A stretch of DNA of 64,000 bases from Ciona savignyi (lineage: Eukaryota; Chordata; Ascidiacea; Phlebobranchia; Cionidae). How positions within the stretch are numbered: the first letter of the stretch is position 1; every line of letters starts with the position of its first letter. The notes below the pieces were generated by a model. That model saw only the letters and a list, made by a program, of their open reading frames with translations. It had not been told where the DNA came from and made no database searches. The position numbers were made by a program, and so were the translations under genes. Below, in pieces: positions 13,701-25,900 of this stretch. The DNA lies in the NCBI GenBank assembly GCA_000149265.1, contig CH003028.1, positions 498,696 through 562,695 on the forward strand, read 5' to 3'.

Positions 13701-14508
13701 GCCCCTACTGAAAAGTTCGTATGATGCGCCGGATATATCTGGCATGGCGCACTGACTACTTTTCGCGTATTGGCGCAGAAAAGTCCAAAAATCATGCTGG
13801 CGTGGCGTGATTACACTTCCTTTCCTTTATATCAGTATTTTTGATACTTTAAGCATTATATTTCAAAGTTTTAATTGAAAATGATGCAACTTTGTTTGTG
13901 GTGGCGCAAATTAGTATTACTTGCGTGGCACAAAATTTGGGTTAAAACATTTTGGCGCAAAAATCTGGCGCACAGAAAACGAACTTTCCAATAGGGTAAG
14001 ACGCTAACTGACTGCACACACATTTGTCAATTAAAAAAGTACTTAACTCATTAGTACAAAGATAGAATATTCATGTTTATACACGTGAATAAAAAACCAA
14101 GGGGGTTAACACACGGGCAATCGTCAGATCACCACGCGCCCACCGACGGGTTACAGCAGCCATTGTAGTGTGTTGTGTATAGTTTCACGTTAAGTGCCTT
14201 GCCCAAGGACACAACTGACTTAGCTAGCCACTAGTTTCGTACAAGCAACTCTTCGGCTGAAAGGCGACGTACTAATCCACAAGACTACCTGTAGGACTCA
14301 TTAGTATAAGTGTACAATATTTGCGCTATAGAAAAACAAACACCTGCAATGTTTCAGATAATTGCTGCACCAGTTCCTTCAGATTTTTCATATTTTTTCC
14401 GGCATAAAAGAAGTATTCGCTCTTTGCTCCATGCGTATTAAAGTAAGATTGTAATGCAAGTGTTCCTCCTTGTGCTGCAGCTAGCAGTGCTTCACCATTT
14501 CGTGACAT
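1745..14508 (-). CDS. NCAPG2: Condensin-2 complex subunit G2 (NCAPG2)
   Basis: HEAT-repeat non-SMC subunit of condensin II, which compacts mitotic chromosomes in the nucleus. I model 19 exons with GT-AG borders and consistent phase (1156 aa; human about 1143): 14344-14508, 13158-13295, 12690-12804, 11900-12057, 10800-10928, 10239-10337, 9495-9661, 9073-9220, 7922-8500, 7604-7795, 6847-7127, 6460-6634, 5847-6047, 5391-5526, 4187-4293, 3460-3580, 2895-2998, 2272-2507, 1745-1964. The call rests mainly on exon 9 (VRANAANLLFDAFP, PQVRSLAIVGFCQIY, NEKVRLAFLNLL, SLRFWDVCPVDRI), which matches the vertebrate pattern block by block. Exon 10 (KRCCNFY..AARKFYHYA), exon 7 (ICIQDAMF) and exon 8 (EKLYSPIIWRSLK) agree. 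The C-terminus is about 60 residues shorter than human after the last alignable block. Exon 5's acceptor is weak and the 3' exons are the least conserved. Confidence 0.9.
4735..5313. mobile_element. hAT-type MITE, 579 bp, with 8-bp target duplication
   Basis: Terminal inverted repeats start TAGGGCTGCGAA and end with the complement CGCAGCCCTA. The perfect duplication GCAAAGAC flanks it (4727-4734 and 5314-5321). An 8-bp duplication with a TAG-starting terminus is typical of the hAT superfamily. It lies in NCAPG2 intron 14, encodes nothing, and its subterminal zones are full of GGTTAACCG-type motifs. A related element sits at 52352-53034. Confidence 0.9.
4985..5157 (+). repeat. Tandem repeat inside the hAT MITE
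   Basis: About three copies of a 55-60-bp unit built around AATCAAACAATCGACGTGTG followed by AATGGTTGCTTATATTACGT. It lies in the middle of the 579-bp element. Confidence 0.75.
5727..5848 (-). repeat. Two-copy repeat that duplicates the NCAPG2 exon 13 donor site
   Basis: Two adjacent copies of about 61 bp share TAGATTGGCTTAATCATCCA and end in GACTTACAG on the plus strand. On the minus strand each begins with GTAAGTC. The copy at the exon border supplies the real donor of exon 13 (exon end 5847); the second is a decoy donor 61 bp into the intron. Confidence 0.75.
7131..7310. repeat. Imperfect direct repeat in NCAPG2 intron 10
   Basis: Two diverged copies of about 115 bp share CAGACCAAGAAAAA and CCAGCTATGCTAACTTAG. 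They lie next to the acceptor of exon 11. Confidence 0.6.
9685..9968 (+). mobile_element. tRNA-derived SINE copy
   Basis: It has the family order: head CCGGCCAGTTAGTCTGACGG (A-box region), B-box GGTTGCAGGTGCGAAAC, GGGCAAAACACTTTACGG, ATTAATGG, TCTGACGATTGCC, and the end GGGATAAAGATGAATATTC. It is inserted in NCAPG2 intron 6, with its head only about 24 bp from the acceptor of exon 7. Confidence 0.85.
10991..11292. mobile_element. hAT MITE, 302 bp, with 8-bp target duplication
   Basis: Terminal inverted repeats CAGGGATGTCCAACC and GGTTGGACATCCCTG are flanked by a perfect GTCTAGCC duplication (10983-10990 and 11293-11300). Internal GCGGCCCGC and GCGGCCCA motifs resemble hAT elements of other animals. 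It lies in NCAPG2 intron 4, near the acceptor of exon 5. Confidence 0.92.
13702..13997. mobile_element. MITE of about 296 bp with TGGCGCA-rich interior
   Basis: Ends are imperfect inverted repeats: left CCCCTACTGAAAAGTTCG, right complement ACCCTATTGGAAAGTTCG. The interior repeats TGGCGCA or its variants at least eight times in both orientations. The target duplication is unclear, so the superfamily is open. It is in NCAPG2 intron 1, just beside a SINE. Confidence 0.7.
14060..14295 (-). mobile_element. tRNA-derived SINE copy with target duplication
   Basis: Minus-strand copy of the same family, running from the tail (ATATTCATG on plus) to the head, with TTCGGCTGAAAGGCGACG. It is flanked by ACTCATTAGTA direct repeats (from 14046 and from 14296), the long target-site duplication expected of LINE-driven insertion. 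Confidence 0.85.
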
Positions 14509-17225
14509 GGTAGTGAAAGTGATAAATATTACACAACACTCAGTTACACAACCTTAATTCTGTACTATCGTTAAAAACTCAGATAATTGAATATCCTTAA
14601 TTTATTATAAAAAAACATTAGTTTGCATTGTTTTAAGTTCATATAATATACAAAATTCATTATTTTTATTCTTATACAGAGGGCAATTTAATATTAATAA
14701 TTCAGTTAACACTGTAATTTCGTATTTTATGATATTTAATTGTAGTTGTACCTGTAATAAGTTATGGTAGTGTGCATGTATATTTCTATCAAAGAAAACT
14801 TGTTTTGATGTATGCTACTGTAGTAATTGCTTTGATGTTTGGGTGAAAAAAGTGTTGATTTCGTTTTATTTCAAAACTAGAGATTTATTGATTTTTGCTA
14901 ACTACTTTTAACGTAGAAAGTACCATAATATACTAACTTCAATCACTAAATCAGTACCCTTTAATTTTCAATAACACTAGCAAGTTCCCGCGTTATGTGG
15001 AGTGAACATAGAAACCTTGTGACGTCATAATACAGATATCCCGACCAATTCGCATACAGAATAACGAACGAAAAAATGGAAGTAGCACAGAAAATAGAAA
15101 ACTAGCGAAACAGGCACCGGGGAAGATAGTTTGCTGATAAATGGGGTAATATTTGGTAAAAATAAAAATAATGGCCTTGTTACATGTCACCGCCTGTCAA
15201 AGTCTTTTGGTAAACTATCCGACATTTTAGATATTGTACGTTACATAGTCTCGATACCAAGTTCATAAACTAGGTATGAATAAATGTGTAGCGGCTGTTT
15301 TTATATGTTTTATGTTGATATTTAATACATTAGACGATTAACGTTTAGTTTATTAAACGTTTGACTCCGCTAGCACAACGATGCAAGTAAAATAAGACTA
15401 TAAGCGAAGACTGCTTCATATTTTTAAAAATTATGAATGGGCTACTAGAGTGTTTGTACCCGCTCTCGGGTCCACAAGCGTCGAAATAACCACCATGTGT
15501 CTCGAAAGCGCAGTGTTGTTATCAGAATAGCTATGTGTGTTTTTGAGTTATGGATTGAATCTTTTATAGGGATTCGTAAGGAAAAAATGCAATATATACA
15601 GTGGAACCCCGCTTACCTGACCACCCATGGGACCGTCATCAAGCGGTCGCGTTAGCGGGGTGGTCGTGTTAGTGAATTTTGCTTTGGAACAAGTTGTCGT
15701 CATATGCAGCCAAAACGTCTGCCTTTTTACTATTTTTTTAAAAGTGCCATTATTTTTATCAAATACTGCAGAATAAGTTTAAAACAACTGTTAGTACTAA
15801 AATTTATCTTGTAAAAGTCAGTTCTGTTTGCCGAAATTTTCTTTGTCTGTGTGTACGCGCTCTTTTATTCTCATTGTTTTGATCATAAAAGAAATTTAAC
15901 CTGATTATTTTGGTGACAAAGGCATATTATTTAGCACGTTTGGTCACCTAAGCGGAGTTAAATTTGAAGTTTTGGACCAAAATATGGCGGTCGTGGTCTG
16001 GACACCGGGGTGGTCTCGTTATTAAAACAGAATACAATGCATTACCATAGTAAATTATTTGGGACCGCACTGAAGTGGTCCTGATAAAGGGGTGGTCGTG
16101 TTATCGAGGTGGTCTCCAAGCGGGGTTCCACTGTATATATATACTATTTTTACACATGAACAATAGATGTTGTTTACCTGTAACTTAAAACATAGCCTTC
16201 CGTTGTTGTCGCGTTTTGTGCATCGTAAATTGGAGATTGTCGGTCGCAAGATGCGATCATGCTGTTCTGTTAATCTTTAATGTAACCGCTTGGTCGCCTT
16301 TGCGAATCATCGCGCTACGACAAATATGGTATATATATATATAGGATCGAAAAAAAGTTAAATATGTCGGAGTCATGAGGACGTTGTTACACTTTTTTGT
16401 ATGACAACGACAGTCGTTAACACAGGTAATGGTTCATACATCTGCCTGGTCCTCCCTCCTTATCATCAAACTACATCACGCGGCGCATTATATTTGGAAG
16501 AAACTCACTTAATAAATCCTCTTGCGGCTGTTCTATTTGAAACGAGAATTTACCGGTTTCATGTAATTTATTTGCTGAAAAAATTCATATAGTATATTGT
16601 TAACTGTTATTAAAATATTTTCTGATTTAGAGTGAAAACTAAAACATTTTTGACTTTTCCAAACACGATCTTTATTACGTTTTCCCTGTTGTAGCCGGTT
16701 ATTAATTAAGTTCTAATTAAAATTCTCCCATTATAGTTGTTAGGTAGCACCTTGGCAATCTTGTTCAAATCAGACAACGAAAATTTGGATTAATAGAGGT
16801 AATGATTATGCTATTGTTTAGTACAGGAAAAGGAAAATAATAGGAAAAGCTAATTATTGCAATACTATGGAACTAAACGCAAGGTAATTGAAGAAATTAG
16901 TACTAAATATATAATAAAATAACAATTGCACCAAATCTCTTCATGAATTAAAAATGCTGTATCATCATTAGGTTTTGGCATAATTAGTAAAACTTAAGGC
17001 ACATTAAGTCTAGTAAGTTTGCATTTTAAGTGAGATAATAATTATCTTGTTGCACAATACACAACTATCAGCTTCGAACATAGGTGGTTATTAAAATTTG
17101 TGTCAGAAAACCCTGGAAAACAATTTTTACAACAAAACCAGACTTAACACGCCTTAAAATATTTTAAAACGATTAAAAACAGGTAGTTTGAACTGGTAAT
17201 CTCATCCACGGAACTTGAGGTTCAT
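14509..17225. other. Intergenic region between NCAPG2 and GALM
   Basis: This holds the NCAPG2 upstream sequence (14.5-15.5 kb, with a GTGACGTCATAAT near 15017), the pogo-like MITE at 15.6-16.1 kb, a short TA run near 16330, and AT-rich DNA. No reading frame looks coding. The 14.9-15.6 kb part has more CpG than its surroundings, as expected near a promoter. Confidence 0.6.
15599..16133. mobile_element. pogo/Tigger-type MITE, 535 bp
   Basis: Terminal inverted repeats CAGTGGAACCCCGCTTA and the complement AAGCGGGGTTCCACTG are flanked by TA on both sides, the Tc1/mariner-pogo target rule. The first and last roughly 80 bp carry further matching GGTGGTCGTGTTA segments. No transposase frame remains. 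Confidence 0.9.
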
Positions 17226-20200
17226 TTATATTGACAAAGGGCCATCTGTAGTTGAGAATGTAAACCATGCTGTGTGCTTGTAAGGTTCTTCTGGCTTGCA
17301 AACTGAGTCAGGAAACTTTGGCTGCAGAAAACAAATTGGGAGTTTTATGTGATAAATACTTAAATTCAGATCCCACATATAGGCCTTTGGGGTAGGTTGT
17401 TTGCTTTTTTAATGCTATATAAATTAAGCTTGTTCAAAACAATTTCTGAAGATCTGATAAAATAATATTATCAAACGATTTGCCTAAATAAAAAGCAAAT
17501 TGTATTAATTTTAATGGTTATGGGTGGGGGGAAATACCTCAAAAAGGATTTTTTTAACACAACAGAAAACATTGTGCAATAAACAATGTTATTATTATTA
17601 ACATCACTTATGTAATATTATAATACTTAGGACAGGCAGAGTAACACTATGAATACCAATGAAAGGGGTAGATTAATCCAAGTAAAATGCGTTGATCTGC
17701 TAACATATTAAATATTTGTTGAAGAATACATTGAGGTCTATATTCTTAGAGAAAAAGAAAGGAAAGTTATATTAACGTACATTGTTAATAGCATTTGGCC
17801 AGTTCTGTGTCTCCAAGCAAATAGCTGTATGTTTATTGTATACAACACCATGCTTTCCATGTATACCACCGAGGAAATTACCGGTGTATACTTGTATGCC
17901 TGGTTGGTCAGTGTCAACAGTAAGAACCCTTCCATTTGTTTGGTGGGTTAACCTGTAAAAAACTTTAACTTGAAAACCAACTTTGGCTAAAAAATAACTT
18001 AATATATTGGAATGTTACAGTGCATTGTTGGTTGATCCTGAATTATTTTAAAGTTAAAGGAGTCATTTGGATGTCAAAAAGGACATATTTACATACACAG
18101 CAGCTCGGTGACGTGTTTTCTCTCGTGTTAAACAAAAGTTATGATCATAACCTCCCCCTGGTAAGTTGGACAGCAAATCTTGTGTAAGCAAGACAGGTTC
18201 GTGTAAGTCAAAGTCTGTGCCCTTAACAGCAGCAAGTTCACCTGGAAAATTAAACCTTGATATTTTACAAAATGGAAAATCTTTAGTTTTAAATTTACTT
18301 GATATAGATGTTGCATGACTATTACAGTATGCCAGTTAAGATTCACCATTGTCATTGGATTAATGGGCAGGCAAACCAGTTTGTGGCATATTTGATACTG
18401 CAAGAATAATTGTTACTTCTTATTTTTCATAATTAACAGCCACATTTACTGAAAATCAAATCTTTAAAATCGCATTACTTTTGCATCAAAATTATATAAA
18501 TAAAACTTCCCATTCCAATTTTAATTTAGGTTGAACGTTAGTAGATGGCACTGGAATAACTCTTTATCATCATGGTTGGTATAAAACTATCGAGTATGTT
18601 TAATCAAAATGCAACCTTATCTTCAATACAGTTTATTATAAATGTTCAAAACACAATGCTCTAACTTAAGATGTCATTTAATCTATAAACACTAAGAAAT
18701 CGCACAATGCTGTTGTCTGTCATGCATTGATTGTTTTTAATACCAGTTTATTACAGATTTGCATTATACTGTATACAATGCCTGTGAATAATTAATCTAT
18801 ACTGTTTACTGTGTACAATTGATTTATATATAGTGATATCACAGAACGAAAAATTTCATGGTGTGGTTAACAAAACCATTCTATGAAAAACCTTGCTACA
18901 AAATCATACCTTACAACATTATCGGTAAAAACAAAATGCTGCCTGAGGTATTATTACATAATGTCCATGATATCTTTATATTTTCACATATAAGCAAAAG
19001 CATAGTTTTATTATGAAGATCCAGAACATAAATATTTACATTCCGAGGATTTATACAGTGTTAAACCAAAACTAATTTTATTATACACTTTGCACAACGC
19101 ACCTGTTACCAGACAGAATTCATCAGTTGGTAAGTAGTGATCTGCAGATACGGAAAGCTTGTGGTCACTTAAATTTTCCCAGTTTGCCTGCAAAAGTTGT
19201 ATGATTGTTGTTCTGCTTTTTTACATACAGCATTGACACATGACACTAATTTATGTGACCTACACAAAAAAGGTCATTACAGTAAAGACAAAGTTGCGCT
19301 TTCTATTAATCCATTAAGAACTATTAACAAATTTAATTGTAATTACTCCATTAATTTAAAATGTAAAAAAGCTGGAATGTCTTGAGAATAAGTTAAATAA
19401 TGGTATTGCTATGAAATAACTAATATCAGGTAATGCAACTAACTGACATGTCCACCAAGATTGAAATTAGCGTGGTTGGTTAGATTAACAGGGGTGGGTT
19501 GGTCTGATGATGCGTTGTATTGCACTTCCAGTGTGTCACCATTTAGTGAGTATGTTACAGTGGATACCAATTCACCAGGGAAGCCCATATCTTCATGCGG
19601 GCTTGTAACACTGAAAAAAAGGCACCTAAAGTTGCAGAATGATGTTTTAGCCACATTACATGAGGACCTTGCAACTACCTGAAAGTGACAGAGCCATTTT
19701 TAGATGATGTACATTCCCAAATTTTCTGTAAAATAAAATAATAATTTGCCAGTATTCCCAATTAATTATATAGATAACTATTTTAATTTGTGATAGTAGG
19801 TTAAGCTGAGCAACATAAAGAATTCCTATACATTACTACTTACACAATTTTGATAAGCCATTGGGGTCAATTCATTTTGGATCAATTTACATGTAAGTGT
19901 ACATAGTACAAGATAAACAACAAGTTGTACCTTGTCAAAGCCGTGGGGTCCTCCATGGTTACAATTGGGCCCATTATTAATAGGAAGAACCCATTGTTTT
20001 CCGCTTAGAATAAACTTCCCACCAGCCACCCGGTTGGCCACTCTACCAACTACACAGCCGAAGTATCTATCGCAATCAATGAAACCTGAAAATTAATTGG
20101 CATGTGACAAGGTTAATAGTTTATATAACCAACATTGATTGTGGACTACAGAATTAAATATTTTTATTGTATCTTCAGGGATTTACCAAATTAAATTTCA

Positions 20201-20595
20201 AGTGTAAACTGTGTTGTCTTTCAAATGATTACCAAGTAATTTTTTTGTACAAAACAAATGATTTAATAAGGTACATTTTGTTCAAATTTTTTATTAGGAT
20301 GTTTGAATACAGGTGTCTTTATTTAGCAGTTTTTGTTTCATTTATTTCCAATAATAGAAATAACACCAATACTATCAATGTCAATACGTCTAAAATTTCT
20401 AGATGTACCTTGTGCATCTGGGAAGCCTGTGACAATATCATCCAATTTGCCATTCTTGTCTGGAACTTTTAGGTATGAAATCGAGGCTCCAATATTAATC
20501 AGGCCAACTTCTATATGTTGAGATTTAAGTTGATACAAATGAATAATTTTACCATCCTTAGTTGCCCCAAACTCGCTACACTTAATTTCAGTCAT
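17226..20595 (-). CDS. GALM: Galactose mutarotase (aldose 1-epimerase)
   Basis: Cytosolic enzyme that interconverts alpha- and beta-D-galactose at the entry to the Leloir pathway. Eight exons give 349 aa (human about 342) with unbroken phase: 20409-20595, 19931-20085, 19679-19725, 19448-19610, 19103-19187, 18097-18241, 17781-17952, 17226-17321. Family blocks are in order: NIGASISYLKVPD, DRYFGCVVGRVANR, NCNHGGPHGFDK (first catalytic His region), VNLTNHANFNLGGH (second catalytic His), GYDHNFCL, IQVYTGNFLGG and ICLETQNWPNA (the catalytic Glu is in CLETQ). The start MTEIKCSEFG sits just after a GGAATTTCAG acceptor-like sequence, which could be an SL trans-splice site or a leader intron end. All catalytic residues expected from the family are present. 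Confidence 0.95.
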
Positions 20596-20913
20596 ATTTT
20601 ACTGAAATTCCCACTTACCAGTTTCCTAAAAAAGTAGTCAAGTATGCAAATTTCCCTGAAAGTGCATCTCGTGTAAGTAAATAATGAAGAACGGAAAAAT
20701 GTGGTTACAGCAAGATTAATTAAGAAATATAATAAAATTATTAAATGGCAAGAAATTTAATAAAAATTAAAAAATAACACAATTTTGTATACATAAAAAA
20801 AACAAAGCTGATTAACCAGCATAAATTTAAGCTACACAATAAATGTAAAAATGAATGTATATAATACATATAAATTAGTTGAGCTTTAAAATGACTAAAA
20901 TGTTCATTGTTGT

Positions 20914-21960
20914 TTAAACACAAAATTCAGTGTCAGGAAAAAGGCAACAGTGTATGGAAAGGAAGCGTGTTGGATCTACAGTTTGATTAAAAACTTTAGA
21001 TTGTGTATTATAGGTGGCAATATCGACAACTCTGTTTTGATAATATGAGAATGACACTTGGTGCCTAAGAACTTGGGGCTTCAGTCTGCTCAAAGGTTCT
21101 AAGTGAGAATGAAACAAATCTGACACAGTGAGGTTAACACCTAAACGGTTCATAATAATAAACCCAAGCGTACAGTCATCTGGAAGCCGAAGATCTTTGG
21201 AAGTTTCAAGGAATTTTCCATTTAGACACCATGGCTCCATTTTCTTGGCCAAGGCAGACGATACACATAACCCAGCACCACCGGTTGCAAACATTACTTC
21301 AACAAATCCATCTTTATACATTGAAACTATGGGTCTAGATAGGCTAGGCTTGCCCAGATATATTTCTTCATTGCAGTCAAAACCATCCAAAATCTTAACC
21401 AAAAGTGGAACATTTACATAATTGTCATCATCAAAATGGCACCACCATTTATTGCCACTTTTCATGTATGCCTCATATTCAGCGGCCATTTTACAGCTTA
21501 GATCTTCCCGATGGTGCCTATCCTTACAACCAGTGTTAATTACATGGCCACCTGTTATATTTAATAATTCTGAGTTATCTGCGTCTGTGAAGAAGTAGGT
21601 TTGATTTCTTGCAAGGTTGAACCATGTCTTGATTATTAAGTTGATCCGAGGTACAAATTTTCCACTTGTCTTAACACTGATAAATATGTCACGTAAACCG
21701 AATTCACGGCTTACCGTGGGTAAATTAAAAGCAATTGTTTCCGTTGTTCGTATTAGTTTTGGAATAATTTTCTCCACTTTTGATAGGCTGGTGTATTTGA
21801 GAATATTTTGTTGATTTTCATTCCAGAAGACAGTGGTGATAAATAGCGCCAGTAAACATGTAAGCAGTATTTTCCCACGTCTTTTTAATATTCTCGGCAT
21901 AACAGCAGTGCAAACCAAACTACACCCATGGCTTTGGTTCAAACCAACAGCAACAGGCAT
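20914..21960 (-). CDS. Fringe, beta-1,3-N-acetylglucosaminyltransferase
   Basis: Golgi type II enzyme that adds GlcNAc to O-fucose on Notch EGF repeats and so tunes ligand choice. One uninterrupted frame covers the family: DIFISVKTSGKF, WFNLARNQTYFFTDAD, LSCKMAAEYEAYM, WWCHFDDDNYVNVP (DDD metal site), YLGKPSLSRPI, FATGGAGLC, RLPDDCTLGFI, LFHSHLE, and the end FLSIHCCLFPDTEFCV. Two starts are possible. ATG at 21960 gives 348 aa. ATG at 21900 gives 328 aa and a classic short basic tail, MPRILKRRGK, before the membrane anchor; I favour the second. Vertebrate fringe genes have several introns, and this one has none. Its stop lies about 320 bp upstream of the GALM start on the same strand. Confidence 0.95.
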   Translation of the reverse strand: MPVAVGLNQSHGCSLVCTAVMPRILKRRGKILLTCLLALFITTVFWNENQQNILKYTSLSKVEKIIPKLIRTTETIAFNLPTVSREFGLRDIFISVKTSGKFVPRINLIIKTWFNLARNQTYFFTDADNSELLNITGGHVINTGCKDRHHREDLSCKMAAEYEAYMKSGNKWWCHFDDDNYVNVPLLVKILDGFDCNEEIYLGKPSLSRPIVSMYKDGFVEVMFATGGAGLCVSSALAKKMEPWCLNGKFLETSKDLRLPDDCTLGFIIMNRLGVNLTVSDLFHSHLEPLSRLKPQVLRHQVSFSYYQNRVVDIATYNTQSKVFNQTVDPTRFLSIHCCLFPDTEFCV

Positions 21961-22972
21961 ACATTTCAACTATTGCTAAGGTTAAAACCAAATAACATTT
22001 ACGACATTTTGACAAAATAATTCGACATAAAAACCGTCGATCCGACTACGCAGGACGGCCTTACGAAAATGTCAACCTAACATAAAAAAAACTCAAATAA
22101 AAACAGATTTTTGTACCATTTATATCAATATAATACATGAATTACCAAACCATCCAATTTATGTAAGTTCCCACAAGGGTAAATAAGGTTCCACAAAATT
22201 ACTTCGCGACCACCATCGGAATACCAAATCTACTACAGTGTTGTTTTTATTGAGGCGTTTGTTCTGTTAAGTAGGAACCATTAATCTACTAGATTGTGCA
22301 GAGCTCACGGACAAAATCGATGACCCAGCAACCAGATTCCAACACTAAATCCCTTGAACCATATACTCTATGCCTTGAACACAATAGGTATTCGGTCAAT
22401 CATTCGCATAATAATGCCCTTTGATGTCACATGCGCAGTGACCGACATAAGAATCCTATCTTAATTCTTACATTATACGTGCTCAACTCATGAGATATGC
22501 CCATGTAACATCTCACTTAAGGCGTCAAGAACATTGATCCACACGAGATTATGCTTTCAAGTTCATTTTCTGATTCTTAATTGAAAGATAAACCTGATTA
22601 TATAAACATGACAAAGTATCAAAATAAAATGTATTTCTCTACATGTATGGCACATACTACAGATGAACACAAATAAAATATACGCAAATAGCAATGCATT
22701 AGTTGGGGCTAGGTTGCATTTTCCTTGCGTTATAACTTACATAAAAACAACTGGTGCATATAGGTGCCACAGCCAAATGTGTTGGCTGTCAGACCCGCAG
22801 ACCAACCAAAAAAATATTAATTCGTATAGTAATTTAAACATAATCTCGAAAGATACTAAAACATTCAATAAAATAATAACCAAAATAACTTGAATGGCCT
22901 CATTCCTAGATAATTTTCACAAAACATTGACAGTTGACATCACCACCTTTCCCATCTGTAGGGCATTGTGGT
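21961..22972. other. Spacer between the coiled-coil gene 3' end and Fringe
   Basis: It should contain the Fringe promoter and the 3' UTR of the coiled-coil gene. I see no coding frame and no clear TATA box or canonical polyadenylation signal near the coiled-coil stop. Confidence 0.5.
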
Positions 22973-25900
22973 TTAAACCAAACTGGAATGTTTTTTCCTT
23001 GCTGCTTTCTCAGGTGTTGACAACGTGTATTCTCGGATGATGGGCTGGGAGTGAGGCCTCTGTGGTACACCGTGGGTATCCTGTGCGCTGCGTGAGTTTT
23101 CACTTATTACTCCCATCTCTTCTGAACCGCTGTCGTCACTTGCGCTGACCACAAAGAGCCCAACTTTCGCTCTTCTGTTATGGATTGTGTTGTATAATAC
23201 TTTTTTGTTAAAATGGGTAATTTGCCTGATAAACTTTACAGTCATGTCGTTGGGCAAGCTACATGACTGATATTAAAGACAGATCATTTATTATAACATA
23301 AGCCATCATCATTATTTTTTTCCCACAGTGGATGTTACTGGAGTAATTGTAGTATTTGTATATGAATAATCCTTTTTTGTCATTTTAGTTTTACCCAAAA
23401 ATTACTGGGTTCAGATGACATACCCTAAGTGCTATGCCGAAAAAATACAACAAACCAGCCAGCGATTGGTTACGATTCAATAACCCTGTGTCTAATAATT
23501 GATGCTCAAATCGACTAAGCATCTTGGCCGGACAAACTTGTCACGATTGAATGGATTTAAAAACAACCAAAATTTCTATGACTGACGGCACATATTTAAA
23601 CATTTGGTAGGTTTAATTTTTAATGCAATACCTCACCCACCAGGATATAAATGATCAAACCCAATGCAGTGCTTATGTGAAACCCCAATAAAGGGATTCA
23701 TCAAAATTACCTTGCTGAAGTGGGTGATGGTAAAGAGGGGCTAGATGTGGGTGTCGGTAATCCAGGCGCTTCACTTGGAGTGGGTTCATTACTGGGGGTT
23801 GGTGGCCCCGATGACCTAAGTAAAGATGGGTTAACAAGACTATAGTTCATTTTTTTATATATATGATGTGATAATAACACTTTCTTAATTTTAGTTAAAA
23901 CAGCACAATTATTTTAATCACTATAAATATCAGGCGCACATCATCAGTTTTTCATGTTGCATTAAGATAGGATAGAGATAAGACATAAGGTATTCATGTT
24001 TATCCTTGAGATTATCCACATTTATCACACAATATTACCCAGGCAATCATAAGATACCCTTGAGCTCTCTCTGGGGCTAATGGAACTGATTTAATGTTGT
24101 ATATGGTTGAGATAATTCTGTAACTTTAATAAAAACCATTGATCCACTGGGTTAAGGCATTCACTTCTTCCCGCACTGCAACAACCCAAGTCCGGGATAG
24201 TGAATTCAAACCACTAATTCTTATATTAAAAAATATTACCTTGTATTAGAGGATCCAATGTAATCATCGGAATAAAATACCCCGCCTTCCTGATCGTCTG
24301 CGTCAAAACTCACACTTCTCGCCATTGGGTGGGGTTGTTCACCACCATGTGCCGCTACAGAGTCATCAACCGCAGTGACGTATGTGAGTGAGGGTGACAC
24401 AGGGACCAAATGGGGGCTTTTAAGGGTAGCTTTAGTCATGTCTCCTTTCTTGACGGGGCTTGGAGTTTTTAATGAACTTCTTCTTCCACGTGAAAACCCC
24501 CCAAATGAAGACGATCTGCATAGAAATGATAAGATTTATAGAAGGCAGTTAAAAGTTAGAAAATAAACGAACCTTGATTTAGGAGATAAAGACAAACTTC
24601 TTATTCCCGTAGAATAGCCTGGATCATAGCTCCCCCGTGTGCTCAGTAGTAACGAGGTGTTATCAGGCTCTCGGCTGTATAATTTGAGACATAAAATTTT
24701 AGCAGCGCACAATTAAGACATAAAATAGATGTAATGAACTGATTAAAAAATCCTTTACAATATGTGTAAACCTGACAATCGTGAAGAATGTGTCATTTCT
24801 ATTCTGGCGAAAGAAAATCTATGTGTATTACTTCCTTGCACCAATGGTCCATTTAGAAAAGCTATACATTGTGTTTGAGGTGTTGTTACCGTTTTAGTTT
24901 CAACTATTAATCTACTGGGTTTAAGCTATGTCTGTAATTTTTTTGCCAAGGACAAAATCGACTAGTTAACACCTTGGTTCGATTTAACAACCATTTGGCA
25001 GAGAAGTGATGCACTAACCCACTGGCTATCTGGTCAAACAATTTAACCTGGTTTAGACACCAACCTAGATGAATCGCTGCTTCTTCGTAGTTTTTTCATG
25101 AACGTCGAAATTTTACTCTTCTCTGTCTTTTTCCGATTTCCCTCCATCTCTAGCGCCATCGCTTTGATAATTTGTTTCTTTTCCGATAATTCCCGCTCCA
25201 ATTCTAATATCTAGGATGTCATTAAGTATGGTATGATGTTATCAAGTGTTTTTATATGACATTTAGTTCGGTATATTATTGTTTCATCAATTAATTCATA
25301 AAGAAAATGGTGCCAAAAGTATAGTCAACATGTCTAAAAACATGTCAGTTAAATGTACATCATATAACATAAGAAAAAACATCAATTATGAAGTTGACAT
25401 CAATTATGATGTTACAAATGCTACAATGCCACAGGTCTAATGTGATGCCTGTTGGAATAAATACTAATCAGCTTTTGCAAAATGCATGGAGCAAATACCT
25501 GATGCATCTTATCAGCGTTGCTGTTCTGCAGGTGAACTTGTTCGGATTCAATTCTTTGTCGCTTGCCCTTTGCCGTCATTTGTAGATCCTAGAGGTTTAA
25601 AGGGAGACGACCAGGTTAAATGCAACCCAAATCCTGGCCCTATAAGCCAAATCTTAGAATGGTATTGGGATTTATTTGACATAAACCTCGTTGTCCATTT
25701 AAATTTAATCTGAACATAGCGCTAATATTTTTGTGTATATACCGAGCTAAGATTTAAACACAAGACCTAATATCGAAAAAAAATTAAACTAAAATGGCTT
25801 TAATTACGCTACACAGTTATGCCCTTTACCAAAATTGTCATGTTGCACAATTATGACATCAAACCAAATTATTGACTGTGCACATTACGCTATCAACCCA

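Noticed and set aside
20338..20472. Plus-strand frames over GALM exon 1 and intron 1
   Set aside because: Antisense shadows of the GALM first exon with no independent signal.
22906..23103. Alternative last frame of the coiled-coil gene ending in CFVKII
   Set aside because: The acceptor at 23259 puts exon 31 in the frame that ends at 22973; the other frame would need an unseen splice.
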